DNA from: Adiantum capillus-veneris
Lineage: Eukaryota > Streptophyta > Polypodiopsida > Polypodiales > Pteridaceae
DNA: 64,000 nt
NCBI GenBank assembly: GCA_014529385.2
Contig: CM043964.1
Coordinates: forward strand, 139,090,529-139,154,528
Direction: 5' to 3'
Positions within the stretch are counted from its first letter, which is position 1; each line of letters begins with the position of its first letter. The position numbers and the translations under genes were made by a program. Below the pieces are notes generated by a model. The model was not told the DNA's origin. It saw nothing but the letters and a program-made list of their open reading frames with translations, and did no database searches. Positions 62,001-64,000 of the stretch are shown here, piece by piece.

Positions 62001-62830
62001 GGAAAACATATCTAGTGTTGGTAAATCAAAATTCTGATGAAACTGAAACTTCACACAAATCTACAGACGATGAATTTCTCTCACAATTTAAGATTGTTTT
62101 ATCCATGATCTGCCACCTGGAATTCCCCCTTCACGTCCCAAAGATCACAAAATAGATATTACATAGGGTAGTGAACCTCCTTCTAGAGCACCTTATTGTG
62201 TAAATCCAACCGCACACAGGGAGATACAAACTCAAATCATTGATTTACTAGACCGAGGCCTAATCCAACCTAGTAGTTCACCATATGGAGCTCCAGTACT
62301 TCTTGTCAAGAAGAAAAATGGAACCTTTCGTATGTGTATCGACTACAGGGCTTTAAACAAGATCATCATTAAGAATAGGTTTCCTATTCCTAGAGTGGAT
62401 GACCTATTAGACAAACTGAAAGGGGAAAACATCTTTAGCAAAATTGACCTTAAATCAGGGTATCATCAAGTCAAAATGTTTGAACATGATGTCTACAAAA
62501 CTGCTTTCAGAACACAAACTGGACACTATGAATTTCTTGTCATGCCATTTGGTTTGACAAATGCACCAGCCACATTCACACACATGATGAACAAAATTTC
62601 ATTGACCATCAAGATTTTATGATTGTATTTTTTGATGAAATTTTGGTATTTAGTAAACCTGAAAAAGAGCATATAGAGCACTTAACACGTGTATTTGATC
62701 TGTTTGCACAAAATCACTTGTACTTGAATCCTGAAAAGAGTCATTTTTTCAATCTGAAATTGAATATTTGGGACTCTTAGTATCGGGTAAGGGAATACAT
62801 GTAGAGCCCAAGAAAATTGAAGCCATTTAG
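62001..62830 (+). pseudogene. Reverse transcriptase of element E
   Basis: [56 protein letters not shown] and [20 protein letters not shown] are clear. After a frameshift near 62.61 kb the palm motif reads VFFDEILVF (about 62627-62653); the second Asp of FxDD is Glu. The thumb region is broken by stops. Confidence 0.88.
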
Positions 62831-63377
62831 TCATGGCCTAGACCCAAAAACTTGCATGAACTATATACATTCTTTCATCGAGATTTCTAGTTATTACAAG
62901 AAATTTGTTCGTAACTTTTCTTACAAGTCACATTATTTGACTCTCCTGTTGAAGAAAATGACACCTTATGAATGGACGGATTTACAAGAAAGCTCATTTA
63001 ATGCACTTAAACATGTTTTGACTAATGCACCTGTATTGCAACTGCCTGATTTTGAAAGACAATTCTTTGTCGTAGTCACTGATGCTAGTGGAAAAGGTAT
63101 CGGTGCAGTCCTTATGCAAGATAATCATCCACTCGCTTTTGAAAATCATAAATTCAAACCTTCTGAAATAAAGTTCAATACTTATGATAATGAATTGATT
63201 GTTGTGGTACATGCATTGAAAATCTGGAAATACTATGTAATGGGTACTGATTTGATCATTAAAACCGATCAACCAAGTATCAAATATTTACTTTCTCAAC
63301 CCTTAATAGGTGATAGACATATTAAGTGGGCCGCTTTTATCCAAAGTCTCTTTAGGTGTCAAAATGCACCATGGTGA
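62831..63377 (+). pseudogene. RT connection and RNase H of element E
   Basis: The frame encodes IEISSYYKKFVRNFSYKSHY, MTPYEWTDLQESSFNALKHV, QFFVVVTDASGKGIGAVLMQ, NTYDNELIVVVHALKIWKYY and LIIKTDQPSIKYLLSQPLIG. It ends at 63377 before the integrase. No integrase is visible in the rest of the window. Confidence 0.85.
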
Positions 63378-63740
63378 AGGGGGAATCCATGATAAAGGAT
63401 CTATCACATGAGGACTTGATTGAGCCCAATTTTGGTTGCACTCTTGTCCTTGTCATTTAGTAAAGTAACCAGGAAACCTTCATTTATTGGGGCAAGTAAG
63501 GCATAATTACCAAATTACTTTCTCAACCCTTAATAGGTGATGACATATTAAGTGGGCCGCTTTTAGCCAACGTTTCTTTAGGTGTCAAAATGCACCATGG
63601 TGAAGGGGGAATCCATGATAAAGGATCTATCACATGAGGACTTGATTGAGCCCAATTTTGGTTGCACTCTTGTCCTTGTCATTTAGTAAAGTAACCAGGA
63701 AACCTTCATTGATTGGGGCAAGTAAGGCATAATCACCAAA
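63288..63740 (+). repeat. 227-bp direct tandem duplication
   Basis: 63288-63514 and 63515-63740 are near-identical, differing by a few substitutions and one deleted base. The first copy includes the end of RNase H; the second repeats it out of context. Confidence 0.92.
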
Positions 63741-64000
63741 ACTCCACACTTTTTCATGTGTGTTTTGAGAAGAGTCATTTTAGTAGCCTATCTGGGATAA
63801 AGGGGTAGGTGGAGGTGTCTTTGGGTGAAGTGGATATGCCCAAGAAGGCTCCAATGACAACACATTCCTACATTACTAGCCTTTCTCATTTTCCTATAGC
63901 TCATTAAGCATGAGGCTACTTCTAGGATGGATTGGTTGGGATAAGGGATATTTAGGTGCTCCTTGTAGCATGCTTCTCCTACACTGCCTTATGAGAGGGT
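63741..64000. other. Unassigned window end
   Basis: No gene seen. It could be remaining internal sequence of E. Confidence 0.35.

Overview
The window is nuclear DNA of a land plant and consists almost entirely of transposable elements. The evidence is plant-type chromovirus (Ty3/gypsy), Ty1/copia and L1-like LINE proteins, primer-binding sites for initiator tRNA-Met, GT-AG introns, very long (TC)n, (GA)n and (CA)n tracts, and nearly every reading frame broken by stops and frameshifts. I cannot name the species. The style fits a large, repeat-rich genome such as a fern or another seed-free or slow-turnover plant, but that is inference. I see no rRNA gene, complete tRNA gene, CRISPR array or prokaryotic operon.

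Layout. 1-5 kb: debris of a copia gag, a LINE ORF1 and LTR-like sequence. 5.0-8.6 kb: a broken gag-pro LTR element (copy D) and inverted fragments of the same family. 8.9-27.3 kb: a stack of nested insertions. A LINE (family L2) was hit by a minus-strand gag-pro-only LTR element (A, 12701-27220). A was then hit by a small sister element (C, 14443-17227) and by a full-length chromovirus (B, 18361-26194). Target-site duplications are visible for B (perfect GAGGA) and, with one mismatch each, for A and C. The L2 LINE also carries a 2.3-kb cassette bounded by (GA)n tracts that holds a zf-RVT-type LINE end.

27.3-29.1 kb: a minus-strand LINE ORF1 remnant. 29.1-32.3 kb: the only part that looks like a host gene, with five exons whose phases agree across four introns and which encode the C-terminal 227 residues of an unrecognised Gln/Pro/Ser-rich protein. 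32.4-41.4 kb: a cluster of four L2 LINE copies, two plus-strand copies in series at a (TC)n tract, one inverted, and one 3' end. 41.9-46.9 kb: a degraded minus-strand L1-type LINE. 47.9-55.9 kb: a chromovirus LTR/integrase derivative (F) whose 5' LTR was split by a complete minus-strand copia element (48138-53197, TSD GTTCA). 56.0-58.4 kb: an RS-rich gag-like fragment and a LINE RT fragment, cut by 58.4-63.4 kb: a gypsy element (E) with LTR, primer site, gag, protease, RT and RNase H, ending near a 227-bp tandem duplication.

How the parts work together. Nothing here looks autonomous now: RT, integrase or frames are damaged in each element. The most interesting relation is between family A (gag-pro only, no RT or integrase) and chromovirus B. 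Their Gag proteins are related and their LTRs share an unusual conserved box, which suggests that A is a non-autonomous derivative that depended on a B-like partner.
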